A stretch of 64,000 nt of DNA from the NCBI RefSeq assembly GCF_013410405.1, contig NZ_JACCFK010000002.1, positions 744,001 through 808,000 of the forward strand. Direction: 5' to 3'. Each line of letters starts with the position of its first letter. Positions within the stretch are counted from its first letter, which is position 1. The translations under genes and the position numbers were made by a program. Positions 27,094 to 38,679 of the stretch are shown piece after piece. The DNA is from Amycolatopsis endophytica. GTDB lineage: Bacteria; Actinomycetota; Actinomycetes; Mycobacteriales; Pseudonocardiaceae. The notes beneath the pieces were generated by a model, which saw nothing but the letters and a program-made list of their open reading frames with translations, was not told the DNA's origin and did no database searches.

Positions 27094-28272
27094 CTAGAAG
27101 TCGGCGGCCTTGCCGATGTAGATCTCGGAGAAGGAGGCCGCCGCGGCGGGCGAGCCGAGCAGGCGCCGCAGGCGGGCCTGGGCGAGCCGGGCACGGAACG
27201 GGTCGGCGGGCGGGTCGAGGGTGGAGCTGTGGAAGATGTCCGACAGCCACTGCGAGAACTCCTGGTATTGCCACACGCGGGCCAGGCAGGTGTCGGAGTA
27301 GCGCGTCAGCGGGCCGTCGTCGCCGCCGTAGTGCGCCTCGATCGCTTCGGCGAGATGGAACGCGTCGTGCAGGGCGAGGTTGAGGCCCTTCGCCGCGATC
27401 GGCGCGACCAGGTGCGCCGATTCGCCCGCCAGGAACAGGCGGCCGCGGGCCATCGGCTCGACGACGTAGTTGTGCATGTCCAGCACGCGTTTCTCGATCA
27501 GCTCGCCCTCGATGAGCGGCCCGTCCGGCACGCCGAGGCGCTGGTGCAGCTCGGACCAGACGCGCTCGTGCGGCCAGTTGTCCTCCGAGTCGCCGGGCGG
27601 GCACTGCAGGTAGAAGCGGGTGACGGTGTCGGTGCGGGCCATATGGGCGGCGAACCCGCGCGCGTGGATGCCGAACAGCACACCGTCCGCGCTCGGCGGG
27701 GCCTGCGCGAGCAGCGCGAGCCAGCCGATGCCGTAATCGTGGGTGAGGAGGTTGCCGTCGAGGTGGTGGCGGCTGACGCCCTGGGCGCCGTCGCAGCCGG
27801 CGACGAAGTCGCAGTCCAGGCGCTTCGCGGTGCCGTCGGCGGCGGTGAAGGTGACCGCCGGTGCCGTCGAGTCGACGTCGTGCAGGACGACGTCACGCAC
27901 CCCGAACTCGATGGCGCCCCCCGTGTCGGCGTAGCGCCCGACGAGGTCGGTGACGAGGAGCTGCTGCGGGTAGACGAAATGCCGTTGTCCCGCCCACTGT
28001 TCGTAGGAGAAAGGGTGGCGGCCGTTCTCGAAGCGGAACTCGAACCGGCCCTGGCTGGGCGCCTTGTCCAGCAGACCGCTCGCCAAGCCGCGCTCGTCCA
28101 GCGCGCGGACGGCCCACTCCTCGATGAACCCGGCACGCGGGCGCGCCTCGATGAACGCGCGGGTCTGCTCCTCGATCACCACGCAGGAGATGCCCTTGTC
28201 CCGCAGCACGTTGGCGAGGGCCAGCCCAGCGGGCCCGGCCCCGACGACGACAACCCCGCTCCGCGCGCCCAC
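27094..28272 (-). CDS. pobA: 4-Hydroxybenzoate 3-monooxygenase
   Basis: A 392-residue class A flavoprotein monooxygenase converting 4-hydroxybenzoate to protocatechuate with FAD, NAD(P)H and O2. The N-terminal FAD motif is VVVVGAGPAGLALA, the NADPH/FAD DG motif is VAGCDGAQG, and the second FAD motif reads LFLAGESAHLV then PIAAKGLNLALHD. In most members this begins GDAAH; here Asp is Glu. The rest matches PobA over the whole length, including the RPRAGFIEEWAVR substrate-side region. No ring-cleavage genes or PobR regulator are adjacent, so it would feed a beta-ketoadipate pathway located elsewhere. Confidence 0.9.
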   Translation of the reverse strand: MGARSGVVVVGAGPAGLALANVLRDKGISCVVIEEQTRAFIEARPRAGFIEEWAVRALDERGLASGLLDKAPSQGRFEFRFENGRHPFSYEQWAGQRHFVYPQQLLVTDLVGRYADTGGAIEFGVRDVVLHDVDSTAPAVTFTAADGTAKRLDCDFVAGCDGAQGVSRHHLDGNLLTHDYGIGWLALLAQAPPSADGVLFGIHARGFAAHMARTDTVTRFYLQCPPGDSEDNWPHERVWSELHQRLGVPDGPLIEGELIEKRVLDMHNYVVEPMARGRLFLAGESAHLVAPIAAKGLNLALHDAFHLAEAIEAHYGGDDGPLTRYSDTCLARVWQYQEFSQWLSDIFHSSTLDPPADPFRARLAQARLRRLLGSPAAAASFSEIYIGKAADF

Positions 28273-28403
28273 GACGCCTCCCCAGGTGGTGCGATTGCGG
28301 CATTTTGCCGGAACCGCCCAGCGATGGCAACGCCCTCACGCGCCCCCGATGCCACTTGCGTGCCACCAATGCGGCATTGAGGGCTTCCGGCGAGGGCCAG
28401 GGG

Positions 28404-28871
28404 TCAGCGGGTGGGGCGGCGGCGGACCTGCTCGACGGGCCGCCCGGGCCGGTGCGCGACCGTGCCCTGGTACGGGATCGCGTAGGTGGCCAGGTGACGG
28501 CGGAGCCTGGCGCCGTCCGTGGTGCCGACGGGGCCGCCGTCGAAGCGCTGCCCGGCGAACACCTCGCCCACGAACTTCGCCACCGCCTCGGGCGGCGGCA
28601 GCAGCTCACCGCCCAGGTGGCACACCACGCTCAGCTCGTGGCCGGTCAGCGACTCGGTCACCACGCCCCAGCCGTCGTACTCGTTCCACACCAGCGCCGT
28701 GTCCTGGCCGGGGTGGTCGGGCAGCCGGTCGTCGAGCGCGAGATAGGCGTAGGCCGGCGGCGGGTCCAGGTGGGCGTAGTAGGCCTCGCCGCTGCACCCC
28801 AGCTCCTCGGCGACCGTGCCGACGTACCGGCGCAGCCCGGTGGCCGCCGCGTGCTCGAATTCCGGATACAT
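28404..28871 (-). CDS. DUF6292 family protein
   Basis: A 155-residue soluble protein of an actinomycete-specific family of unknown function, recognised by the LRRYVGTVAEELG opening, the AYLALDDRLPDHPGQDTALVWNE core and the GWGVVTE-LSVVCHLG continuation. Members are common, often several per genome, near conservon-type and helix-turn-helix regulator genes. No catalytic motif stands out. ATG at 28871 gives the usual length; the longer upstream frame has no support. It lies between pobA and metH without an operon link. I cannot assign a function. Confidence 0.75.
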   Translation of the reverse strand: MYPEFEHAAATGLRRYVGTVAEELGCSGEAYYAHLDPPPAYAYLALDDRLPDHPGQDTALVWNEYDGWGVVTESLTGHELSVVCHLGGELLPPPEAVAKFVGEVFAGQRFDGGPVGTTDGARLRRHLATYAIPYQGTVAHRPGRPVEQVRRRPTR

Positions 28872-28986
28872 CTCACGCCCCGTCGTGTGAGTGGTGCCTG
28901 TCCCAGGGGCTACCACCTGACCGGGTGAGGGAAACGTCAGGTGAAGACGCCGAGTCCGGTGTGGTTCCGCAGCTCCTCGAAGATCG

Positions 28987-32598
<3,612 letters not shown>

Positions 32599-32604
32599 CG
32601 GCAC

Positions 32605-32692
32605 CCTCCCATCAGTTTGGGAGGCGCCCTTGTTGCGGATTCACGGGGAGCCGAGCGTGGCGGACCCGAGGTCCGTTGCAGCGCCTCTCGGC
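32605..32692 (-). ncRNA. SAH (S-adenosylhomocysteine) riboswitch
   Basis: Read on the minus strand, the metH leader holds GCCGAG, then AGGCGCTGCAACGG, a CGGACC-TCG-GGTCCG hairpin, CCACGCTCGGC and, after a linker, GGGCGCCTC. P1 pairs GCCGAG (32692-32687) with CTCGGC (32655-32650); P2 is the small hairpin; the pseudoknot pairs GAGGCGC (32687-32681) with GCGCCTC (32627-32621). GAGxxGCGCUGCAA and CCAxGCUCG are the conserved cores of the ahcY-motif. The 3' pseudoknot strand overlaps CCTCCCA (32624-32618 on the minus strand reads into it), which otherwise pairs with TGGGAGG, the metH ribosome-binding site (32611-32605). Ligand binding would free that site: an ON switch, as known for SAH. Confidence 0.85.
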
Positions 32693-32700
32693 CTCCGGCC

Positions 32701-32730
32701 AGGGTACTGGACGGCGCGCGGGCGCATCAA
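32701..32730 (-). promoter_or_regulatory. Probable metH promoter
   Basis: On the minus strand TTGATG (32730-32725) and TACCCT (32706-32701) are 18 bp apart, fitting -35 and TAnnnT -10 elements. Transcription would begin about 7 bases further on, right at the first base of the riboswitch P1 stem. Confidence 0.4.
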
Positions 32731-33189
32731 ACGCCCGTTCCGCGATGTGGGCGTCGGCTGGTGGCGAAGCAGGCGGGGCCGGCCGGCACCGGTTCCGGCC
32801 GCCCGTCGTTCCGGCTGGCCGCCGCGTTCGGCACGGACGGCAGAACGGCGGGCCGGCTTCCCCAAGCCGGCCCGCCGTCGGAGACCGTCTGCCCTCGCGG
32901 CCCCGACCGGCCGGGCATCGACCTCCCGCGGGCGCCATCCCCCGACGGAACCCGCTTCCCCGCCGTGCGGTGCCCCGAGCACCCGCACGTGCTCCACCAG
33001 TATGCGCCGCGCAGACCCGTTCAGCGCAAGGCCGAAGTCCCCAAAGAAGGGACTTTGTGCCCATTGCCGTCCACAGTGGATCTTCCCGGACCGGCTGGGG
33101 ACACACGATCTTTCGCGGTCACGGCGGCGGCTGGGGCATGAGTGGCACGGGAGGGTGAGACCCGGCGAGGGCGCGCACGCAAAGTGGTG
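32731..33189. other. Non-coding stretch between metH leader and decayed crotonase
   Basis: About 460 bp without a gene I can support. It contains a very stable terminator-like hairpin (32844-32877) and a weaker stem, AAGTCCC/GGGACTT, with a 7-base loop at 33035-33055. The open frames here lack recognisable domains or ribosome-binding sites. It may include lost 3' sequence of the crotonase gene. Confidence 0.5.
32844..32877 (-). terminator. Strong hairpin terminator
   Basis: ACGGCGGGCCGGCTT and AAGCCGGCCCGCCGT form a perfect 15-bp stem closed by CCCC. It lies downstream of the decayed crotonase and TetR genes and upstream of the metH promoter, so it would isolate metH from their read-through. 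No T-run follows, as is common in actinomycete terminators. Confidence 0.7.
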
Positions 33190-33676
33190 GTGGCGGTCGG
33201 GCGCCGTCGGTCACGGCGTCGATCTGGCCCCACTGGAGCGCCACCCCGGTGCTCAACGGCCGCCCCGGCAGCGCGGGCCACAACGCGCGCCACCGGCCCG
33301 TGCGACGCGGGATGCTCACCGTTCCCCCGGCGCCGGAGCAGGCCCATACCGTTCTCCGGCAGCCGGAACACCGTGCCCGGATGCGCGACCACCCGGCCCG
33401 CGAACGCCGCCAGCTCGATCCCGGCCCCGGCGCACGCGCCGTGCACTCGCAGCACCTGCACGAGCACGGCCTGCCGCAGCACGATCGCCTCGGCAGCCGG
33501 GTCCGCGCTCACCGCGACCTGCGGGCCGCACGCGCCGCCGCTCCGGCCATCCCGGCAGGCACGTCCTCGTCGAGATCGACGGCGAGCAGCGGTCGCGGCA
33601 CCTGACCGGCGTCGTCGGTGAGCGGCCCGTGCGCCACGCCGGCGGCGAGCGCGGAAATCCCCCGTGGCCCGGTCAT
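33190..33676 (-). pseudogene. Decayed enoyl-CoA hydratase/isomerase (crotonase)
   Basis: The ATG at 33676 opens a frame reading PRGISALAAGVAHGPLTDD and PRPLLAVDLDEDVP that stops after about 55 codons. A second frame picks up SADPAAEAIVLRQAVL and the crotonase core VHGACAGAGIELAAFAGRVV, HPGTVFRLPE, GMGLL. A third holds the C-terminal SIPRRTGRWRALWPAL and LSTGVALQWGQIDAVTD pieces. The large N-terminal half of the normal core, including most of the first oxyanion strand, is missing. The start overlaps the upstream TetR stop (ATGA), so it was the second gene of a TetR-crotonase operon. Confidence 0.8.
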
Positions 33677-34317
33677 GCCGTGCGCGCCCGGCTCCCGCCC
33701 GCGCCGGGACGCTCGCGGACGCCGACGGTCATCAGCGCGATGTCGACGTAGCGCTCGGCGAGTTCGTCCGGCGAGAGCGGACCGCCGTCCGGGTGATACC
33801 AGCGGCCGATCGACTGAAGCATGCCCAGCAGGGCCCGCGCCGTCTCGGCCGGCCGCTTCGCGACGAACACACCCTCGGCCACGCCGTCCTCGACGATGCG
33901 GCCGACGAGAACCTCGATCTCCTTGCGCCGCGCGGCATAGCGCTTGCGGCTCTCGGCGGAGACGTGCCGCAGCTCGAAGTCCAGCGCCGCGAGCCGGGTG
34001 CGGTGGGCCAGGTGCAGCACGATCGCCTCGACGACGTTGACCAGCCGCCGCTCCGGCCGGTCACCGGCCTCGTCGGCGGCCTGGCGCACGCGCCAGGCGA
34101 GATCGCTGGTGGCCTCGTCGACGAGCGCGGTGAACACGCCCTCCTTGTTCTCGTGGTGGTAGTACAGCGCGGGCACGGTCTGGCCGACCCGGCGGGCGAT
34201 GTCACGCACCGGGGTGCCGTGGAAGCCCTGCTCGTGGAACGCCTCCAGCGCGGCCGCCAGGATCGGCGTCAGCTCGAGCGGCCCGTACTCCCGCCACGCG
34301 CCCTCGGGTCGCGTCAT
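33673..34317 (-). CDS. TetR family regulator
   Basis: A 214-residue TetR protein. The helix-turn-helix is at residues 20-60 (FHEQGFHGTPVRDIARRVG then PALYYHHENKEGVF), and the C-terminal part (LRHVSAESRKRYAARRKEIEVLV) matches the KstR2/FadR-like group that often controls fatty-acid or steroid breakdown. ATG at 34317 lies 3 bases from GCAGGA. Its only coupled partner, the crotonase-like gene, is broken, so the regulator may now act only elsewhere or be on the way to loss. It looks intact itself. Confidence 0.86.
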   Translation of the reverse strand: MTRPEGAWREYGPLELTPILAAALEAFHEQGFHGTPVRDIARRVGQTVPALYYHHENKEGVFTALVDEATSDLAWRVRQAADEAGDRPERRLVNVVEAIVLHLAHRTRLAALDFELRHVSAESRKRYAARRKEIEVLVGRIVEDGVAEGVFVAKRPAETARALLGMLQSIGRWYHPDGGPLSPDELAERYVDIALMTVGVRERPGAGGSRARTA

Positions 34318-34419
34318 GTCCTGCCCATCGAAGAGGTCACCGGGAAACGATAACCGGGGCAGCGCGGCGCGGCGTCGAACGCACCCCATGCCGGATGGGG
34401 GGCGTCGGCGGGGCGGTCG

Positions 34420-34707
34420 CTAGCCGATCTGCTGGCCGGACCAGCGGGTGCGGATGCGGCGCCAGGCGAGCGCGTAGGGCTCAGCCGGGTCACCCGGCCG
34501 CACCACGCCGTGCGCGACGTCGGAGCGGGAGCGCGCAAGCTCCCGCTCGGCGAGCGAACGCGGTACCTGCAGCACCTCGACGATCTGCCAGAAGAGCTCT
34601 CCCGGTCCGGCTTCTGTCCCGTCCGCCATGCTCGCAGGATGGCGGGTTCCGCCGCCCGCCGCCACCGCAACGCCGGATTCCACGCGATCGGAACCCGGCC
34701 GGGTCAC
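34420..34707 (-). CDS. Hypothetical small protein, coupled to the upstream mini-ORF
   Basis: A 95-residue protein that I do not recognise. The GTG at 34707 overlaps the stop of the 42-codon ORF (GTGA), which supports this start; an internal ATG at 34629 would give 69 residues. The C-terminal part, FWQIVEVLQVPRSLAERELARSR, looks like a helical segment with a charged end, followed by a basic GxxAxxWRRIRTRW stretch. There is no signal peptide or membrane segment. The N-terminal 26 residues are low in structure, so the shorter form remains possible. Confidence 0.5.
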   Translation of the reverse strand: MTRPGSDRVESGVAVAAGGGTRHPASMADGTEAGPGELFWQIVEVLQVPRSLAERELARSRSDVAHGVVRPGDPAEPYALAWRRIRTRWSGQQIG

Positions 34708-34832
34708 GACAGCGCCTCCTCGGCGGTACTGACCACCTCGGCGGCCTGGGCCTCCTCACCACCCTGCAGTTCGGCCCAGTCCAGGCCGATCGCGGCGACC
34801 ACATCGTCGAAGATCGGGGTCCGGTCGCTCAT
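34704..34832 (-). CDS. Hypothetical 42-residue mini-protein
   Basis: A short ORF beginning MSDRTPIFDDVVAAIGL and ending STAEEALS; it is very acidic and probably helical (WAELQGGEEAQAAEVV). The stop overlaps the start of the next small gene, an arrangement seldom found by chance. It has no signal peptide, Cys or other modification hallmarks, and no RiPP-modifying enzyme lies near, so a peptide-natural-product precursor is not supported. It could be a small regulatory partner of the coupled protein. Confidence 0.45.
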   Translation of the reverse strand: MSDRTPIFDDVVAAIGLDWAELQGGEEAQAAEVVSTAEEALS

Positions 34833-34993
34833 GACGCGCCCCGCAGGACCGGCTCGGCACACATACGTTCCCCTCCAGCGTCGTGTACAGCCTCGCGAAG
34901 CCGGAAATTAACACGCGGCCAGCAGGCCGCGCCACGCGGAATCCCATGAACGGGGGACACCGCCGGGGGTGGCGGTCCACTGAGGAGTTTGCG

Positions 34994-35796
34994 TTGACCC
35001 ACCCTGGGGTACTCCGGCTTGTGGACCATGCGCAGGCGCCGGTGATCGAAACGGTCCGGGCCTACCGCGAACGCGGTCACCTCGGTTTCCTCCCGCCCGG
35101 CCACAAGCAGGGCCGGGGCCTCGACCCGCGGCTGGCCGAGGAGCTGCTGGTGTCCCGCAACGCGCACGGCGATCCGCGGGCGCCGGCCTCGCGCGCGGAC
35201 CTGCTGGGCACGACGAGCCCGAGTTCGCTGATCTTCGCCGGGCTGGACGGCTGGCGACGGCATAGGGTGCAGCACGGGGAGGAACTGCTCGGGAGGGCAC
35301 TGGAACTGTGCCGGTCGGTGCGCACGGAACTGGCCGCGCTGCCCGGGATCCGGGTGCCGGAACGGGACGACCTGGTCGGGCCGGGGCCGGCCGACGACCA
35401 CGACCCGCTGAAGACCCTGCTGGACCTGGAAGAGCTGGGCCGTTCCGGTACGACGCGAGCGAATGGCCGCGCGAGCACCACCGGATCGACGTGGGCCTGT
35501 CCGACCACCGCCGGATGGCCGCCCAGATCACGGTCGCCGACGACGAGGAGACCACCCGCCGCCGCGCGACGCGTACTTCGGGCCCGCCGAGGACGTTCCG
35601 GCGGCGGAGGCGGCCGGCCGGATCTGCGCCGAGACGATCAGCCCGTACCGCCGGGCATGCCCGCGGTGGCGCCCGGCGAGGTGATCACGCGGCCGGTGGT
35701 GGACGACCTGCGCGGCGGGCCCGGCGCCGGCATGTACCTGCCCGGTCCCGCCGATCCGGCCCTGGACACCATCCGCGTGGTGCGGGACTGGCCCGT
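34994..35796 (+). pseudogene. Decayed Orn/Lys/Arg decarboxylase (fold-type I PLP enzyme)
   Basis: A TTG at 34994, with GAGGAG six bases upstream, opens APVIETVRAYRERGHLGFLPPGHKQGRG, here cited as PVIETVRAYRERG and GFLPPGHKQGRG, the unmistakable N-terminus of this family. The central PLP-binding region with the Schiff-base Lys is missing: the frame jumps to LELCRSVRTELAALPGI and DPLKTLLDLEELG. Then a shift leads to YDASEWPREHHRIDVGLSDHRR and another back to GMPAVAPGEVITRPVVDDLR and GMYLPGPADP, the C-terminal motif. Only about 270 of the usual 480 or more codons remain. The end abuts the response-regulator stop. Confidence 0.85.
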
Positions 35797-36443
35797 CAGC
35801 AGAAGCCGGCGTCGTGGGCCAGCAGGGCGATCTGCGTCCGGTTCCCCAGATCCATTTTGGACAGCACACGCGTGATGTGCGCTTTCACGGTCGCCACGCT
35901 GAGGTACAGCTCGGCCGCGATCTCGGCGTTGGTCAGTCCGCGGCCGACGCCCAGTGCCACTTCGTGCTCGCGCGGGCTCAGCACCCCGAAGGCCGCACGC
36001 GCCCGCTCGTAGGAGCCCGCTTCGACCGCGACCCGCTCCATCAGGCGGCGCGTGATGCGCGGCGCCAGGATCGGGTCGCCCGCCGCGACCCGGCGGATGG
36101 CATCGGCGATCTCGGCTGGCGGCGCGTCCTTGAGCAGGAACCCGCTCGCCCCGGCCCGCAGCGCACGCAGGACGTTCTCGTCGGTGTCGAACGTGGTCAG
36201 CACGATCACCTCCGGCGGGTTCGGCCGGGCACGGGCGCGCTGGGTGGCGAGTATCCCGTTCAGGCGTGGCATCCGGATGTCCATCAGCACGACGTCGGCG
36301 GGGTGCGCGTCGAGTGCGGCGGGCACCTCGTCGCCGTCGCCTGCCTGGCCCACGACCGCGATCTCCGGGGCGCCGTCGAGCATCATCGTCAGCCCGGCGC
36401 GGACGAGGGCGTCGTCGTCCACGAGCAGCACGCGCACGGTCAT
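35796..36443 (-). CDS. NarL/FixJ-family response regulator
   Basis: A 215-residue response regulator. The receiver (1-120) has the acidic pocket DDD near residues 9-11, phospho-acceptor Asp in VVLMDIRMP and the conserved Lys in FLLKDAPP. A LuxR-type helix-turn-helix follows (LSPREHEVALGVGRGLTNAEIA with ATVKAHITRVL). The ATG overlaps the kinase stop (ATGA), so the pair is translated together and works as a two-component system. Target genes are unknown; autoregulation is common in this class. Confidence 0.92.
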   Translation of the reverse strand: MTVRVLLVDDDALVRAGLTMMLDGAPEIAVVGQAGDGDEVPAALDAHPADVVLMDIRMPRLNGILATQRARARPNPPEVIVLTTFDTDENVLRALRAGASGFLLKDAPPAEIADAIRRVAAGDPILAPRITRRLMERVAVEAGSYERARAAFGVLSPREHEVALGVGRGLTNAEIAAELYLSVATVKAHITRVLSKMDLGNRTQIALLAHDAGFC

Positions 36444-37564
36444 GCCGGCCACGGTAGCTCGGCGGACAACCGGAACTCCCCCGCGGCGGCCTCGTGGTCG
36501 AGCCTGCCCCCGGCCAGCCGCACGCGTTCGGTCAGGCCGGCCAGACCGGTCCCGGTGCCCGGCCCGGCGGCGCCACCGCCGACCGGATTGGTCACCTCGA
36601 TCCGCAGCCGCGCACCGGGTTCGCCGCCGAGTTCGATGCGGACCGGGCTGCCGGGCGCGTGCTTGCGGGCGTTGGTCAGGGCCTCCTGCAGCACCCGGTA
36701 GGCGGCGCGGCCGGTCGGGCCCGGCACGGCGGCCGGATCGCCGAGCCCGTCACGCAACTCGACCGCCGTGCCGACCGCCCGGGACTCCTCGACCAGCTCG
36801 GACAGTTCCGTCAACGTCGGCAGCGGGCCCTCCGGATCCTCATCAGTACCCCGCAGCAACGTGATCACGGTGCGCAGCTCGTTGAGGGCCTGGTGCACGG
36901 TCGCGCGGATGACGCCGGCCGCGTGCGCGATCCGCTCCGGCGAGCTGTCCGGCCGGTACTCCAGCGCACCGGCGTAGGTGGCCAGCAGCGACAGCCGGTG
37001 CGCGAGCACGTCGTGCATCTCACGGGCGATCCGGGTGCGCTCGGCCGCCCGCGCCTCGGCCACCCGGCGGCCCTGTTCGGCCTCGGCGCGGCGGGCCCGT
37101 TCGGTGAGCGAGACGATCAGTGCACGGCGAGCCTCCGCGAGCGCGCCACCGCCGACGAGCGCGGCGTGCCCGAGCACCACCAGCACTGCCCACCACTCGT
37201 AGGGCAGGCCCGGTACCGGGCGCCAGATCCCGCGCACGAGGTGCCCGCTGACCCCGGCCGCGGCGACCCCCACCGCCACGCCCAGCGGGCCGCGCCGGGC
37301 GACCTGGATGACGCCGATGCTCGCCGGCGGGGTCGCCGTCGCGCCGAACGCGGTCAGCACCATCAGCGCGAGCGCGCTCGTCACCGGCCACCGGAACAGC
37401 AGCGGCACCAGCGCGCACCCGAGTACGCCGAGCACGATGTCGGCAGCCAGCGGCACGCCCCGTACTCCCGAGGCGATCTCCCCCGCCGCTGTCGCGGCGA
37501 ACCCGGCGGCGGCGGCGACCGTCAGGCCGGTCCTCCCCCGTTCGCAGAACAGCTCGCCGTGCAC
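36440..37564 (-). CDS. Sensor histidine kinase (HPK7/HisKA_3)
   Basis: A 374-residue membrane kinase. About four to five membrane segments lie in residues 12-160 with little outside the membrane, so it may sense an intramembrane or cell-envelope signal. The dimerisation box ERTRIAREMHDVLAHRLSLL contains the phosphorylated His, and the ATPase has the N box LQEALTNARKHAPG and a G box GTGLAGLTERV. GTG start at 37564. It is the partner of the coupled LuxR-type regulator. The family is typical of actinomycete stress and envelope sensors. Confidence 0.91.
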   Translation of the reverse strand: MHGELFCERGRTGLTVAAAAGFAATAAGEIASGVRGVPLAADIVLGVLGCALVPLLFRWPVTSALALMVLTAFGATATPPASIGVIQVARRGPLGVAVGVAAAGVSGHLVRGIWRPVPGLPYEWWAVLVVLGHAALVGGGALAEARRALIVSLTERARRAEAEQGRRVAEARAAERTRIAREMHDVLAHRLSLLATYAGALEYRPDSSPERIAHAAGVIRATVHQALNELRTVITLLRGTDEDPEGPLPTLTELSELVEESRAVGTAVELRDGLGDPAAVPGPTGRAAYRVLQEALTNARKHAPGSPVRIELGGEPGARLRIEVTNPVGGGAAGPGTGTGLAGLTERVRLAGGRLDHEAAAGEFRLSAELPWPA

Positions 37565-37671
37565 GAACCGAGACTACGGTGGGGCACCGGGCACGACCAG
37601 CGACCAAAGTCGACATCGCTCGCGACCCTCGGCCGACGCGCGCGCCGCGGATCTTCGGCACACTGGCCGCC

Positions 37672-38199
37672 ATGACCGACACCACATCCGGCACCGTCGA
37701 GGTTCCCGCCGCGGGCACCTACCGCCTCGACGCGTCCCGCTCCGCCCTGTCCTTCACCACCCGCCATTTCTTCGGCCTCGGCCCGGTGCGCGGGACGTTC
37801 CGGATCCGCGAGGGCCGGCTGACCGTCGCCGACCCGGTCGCCTCCTCCAGCGTCCTGGCCACCATCGACGCGGCCAGCATCGACACCGGCAACAGCGCCC
37901 GCGACCGGACCGTGCGCTCCGGTCAGTACCTGGAGACCGACCGGCACGCCGACATCACGTTCGCCTCGACCGGCCTGGAGCAGTCCGGCGGGCAGTGGGT
38001 CCTGCACGGCACGCTCACCGTGCGCGGCACCAGCGGCCCCCTCGACGTCCAGGTCGAATCGGCGGAGGTGCAGGGGCCGCGGCTGCGGCTGCGCGCGACG
38101 AGCCGCGTCGACCGCTACGCCTTCGGTGTCACCGCGATGAAGGGTATGACCGGGCGGTACCTGGACCTGCGGCTGGAGGTGGTCGCGGAGCGCGTGTGA
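37672..38199 (+). CDS. YceI family protein
   Basis: A 175-residue YceI-like lipocalin-fold protein; the fold binds isoprenoid or long-chain lipids in known structures. The family start GTYRLDASRSALSFTTRHFFGLGPVRGTF is seen in two parts, TYRLDASRSALSF and RHFFGLGPVRGTF, and the strand RDRTVRSGQYLETDRHADITF contains the typical DR-H-F/Y-D-x-x-xP-xF pattern. It has no signal peptide, so it is cytosolic. ATG at 37672 is chosen; the upstream frame has no site. It is divergent from the two-component operon. The bound ligand and role are unknown. Confidence 0.88.
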   Translation: MTDTTSGTVEVPAAGTYRLDASRSALSFTTRHFFGLGPVRGTFRIREGRLTVADPVASSSVLATIDAASIDTGNSARDRTVRSGQYLETDRHADITFASTGLEQSGGQWVLHGTLTVRGTSGPLDVQVESAEVQGPRLRLRATSRVDRYAFGVTAMKGMTGRYLDLRLEVVAERV

Positions 38200-38263
38200 C
38201 CGGCCGGGCAGCACCCGGCGCGAGACGAGGAATCCGGAGAAGAACGAAAACCTGGGGGATACG

Positions 38264-38632
38264 ATGAAGAAAATGCTCTCGACCGGGATCGCCGGCGCCG
38301 CGGCGCTCGCCGCGATCACGCTGACCACGACGCCGGCACAGGCGGCCGACGGCTACTACCGCTGTCCGCCCTCGCACCTGTGCCTGTTCACCGGCCCGGA
38401 CGGCACCGGCGCCATCGCGACGTTCCAGGTCGGCTCCCCGGACCTGCGGCAGCAGGGAGTGGACGCCAACGTGGCCTCGGTCATGAACCTGACCGCCAAG
38501 GGGGTGTGCGGGTGGAGCGAGCCCGGCTACACGGGCGAGACGCTGATCGCCTGGCCGGGAACCCACGGCCAGGGCACCAACCTCGGCGACTACGCCCGGT
38601 ACCGGCTGAGCTCGGTCAAGGTCGGCTGCTGA
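38264..38632 (+). CDS. Secreted peptidase inhibitor I36-like protein
   Basis: A 122-residue exported protein. The signal peptide (MKKMLSTGIAGAAALAAI, cut after PAQA-A at about residue 27) is followed by a beta/gamma-crystallin-like domain with four Cys (YYRCPPSHLCLF, GVCGWS, terminal GC) that can form two disulphides. This pattern fits the I36 family, whose prototype SMI inhibits metalloproteases. Many family members are of unproven function. A strong bidirectional terminator follows at once. Confidence 0.78.
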   Translation: MKKMLSTGIAGAAALAAITLTTTPAQAADGYYRCPPSHLCLFTGPDGTGAIATFQVGSPDLRQQGVDANVASVMNLTAKGVCGWSEPGYTGETLIAWPGTHGQGTNLGDYARYRLSSVKVGC

Positions 38633-38639
38633 CCTGCCC

Positions 38640-38677
38640 GCGTCGCCGGGGAAGCCGTGGCGGTTCCCCGGCGACGC
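38640..38677. terminator. Bidirectional hairpin terminator
   Basis: GCGTCGCCGGGGAA and TTCCCCGGCGACGC form a perfect 14-bp stem with a 10-base loop (GCCGTGGCGG). It fills the 47-bp gap between the I36-like gene and the convergent ABC permease gene, and would stop both transcripts. Confidence 0.75.
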
Positions 38678-38679
38678 CG

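Noticed and set aside
28273..28403. Repetitive-looking sequence with TGCCAC and GCGGCATT units after pobA
   Set aside because: The units are short, irregular and cannot be tied to another copy in the window; not enough to call a repeat.
32641..32997. 118-codon minus-strand frame upstream of metH
   Set aside because: It overlaps the riboswitch and the strong hairpin, has no recognisable domain, and would place coding sequence through structured leader RNA.
33035..33055. AAGTCCC/GGGACTT stem with a 7-base loop
   Set aside because: It may be an extragenic repeat or a weak terminator, but it is single here and short, so I list it only within the non-coding stretch.
34704..34832. RiPP precursor peptide
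   Set aside because: The 42-residue product lacks a recognition leader and core pattern, and no cyclase, radical SAM or protease gene is adjacent.
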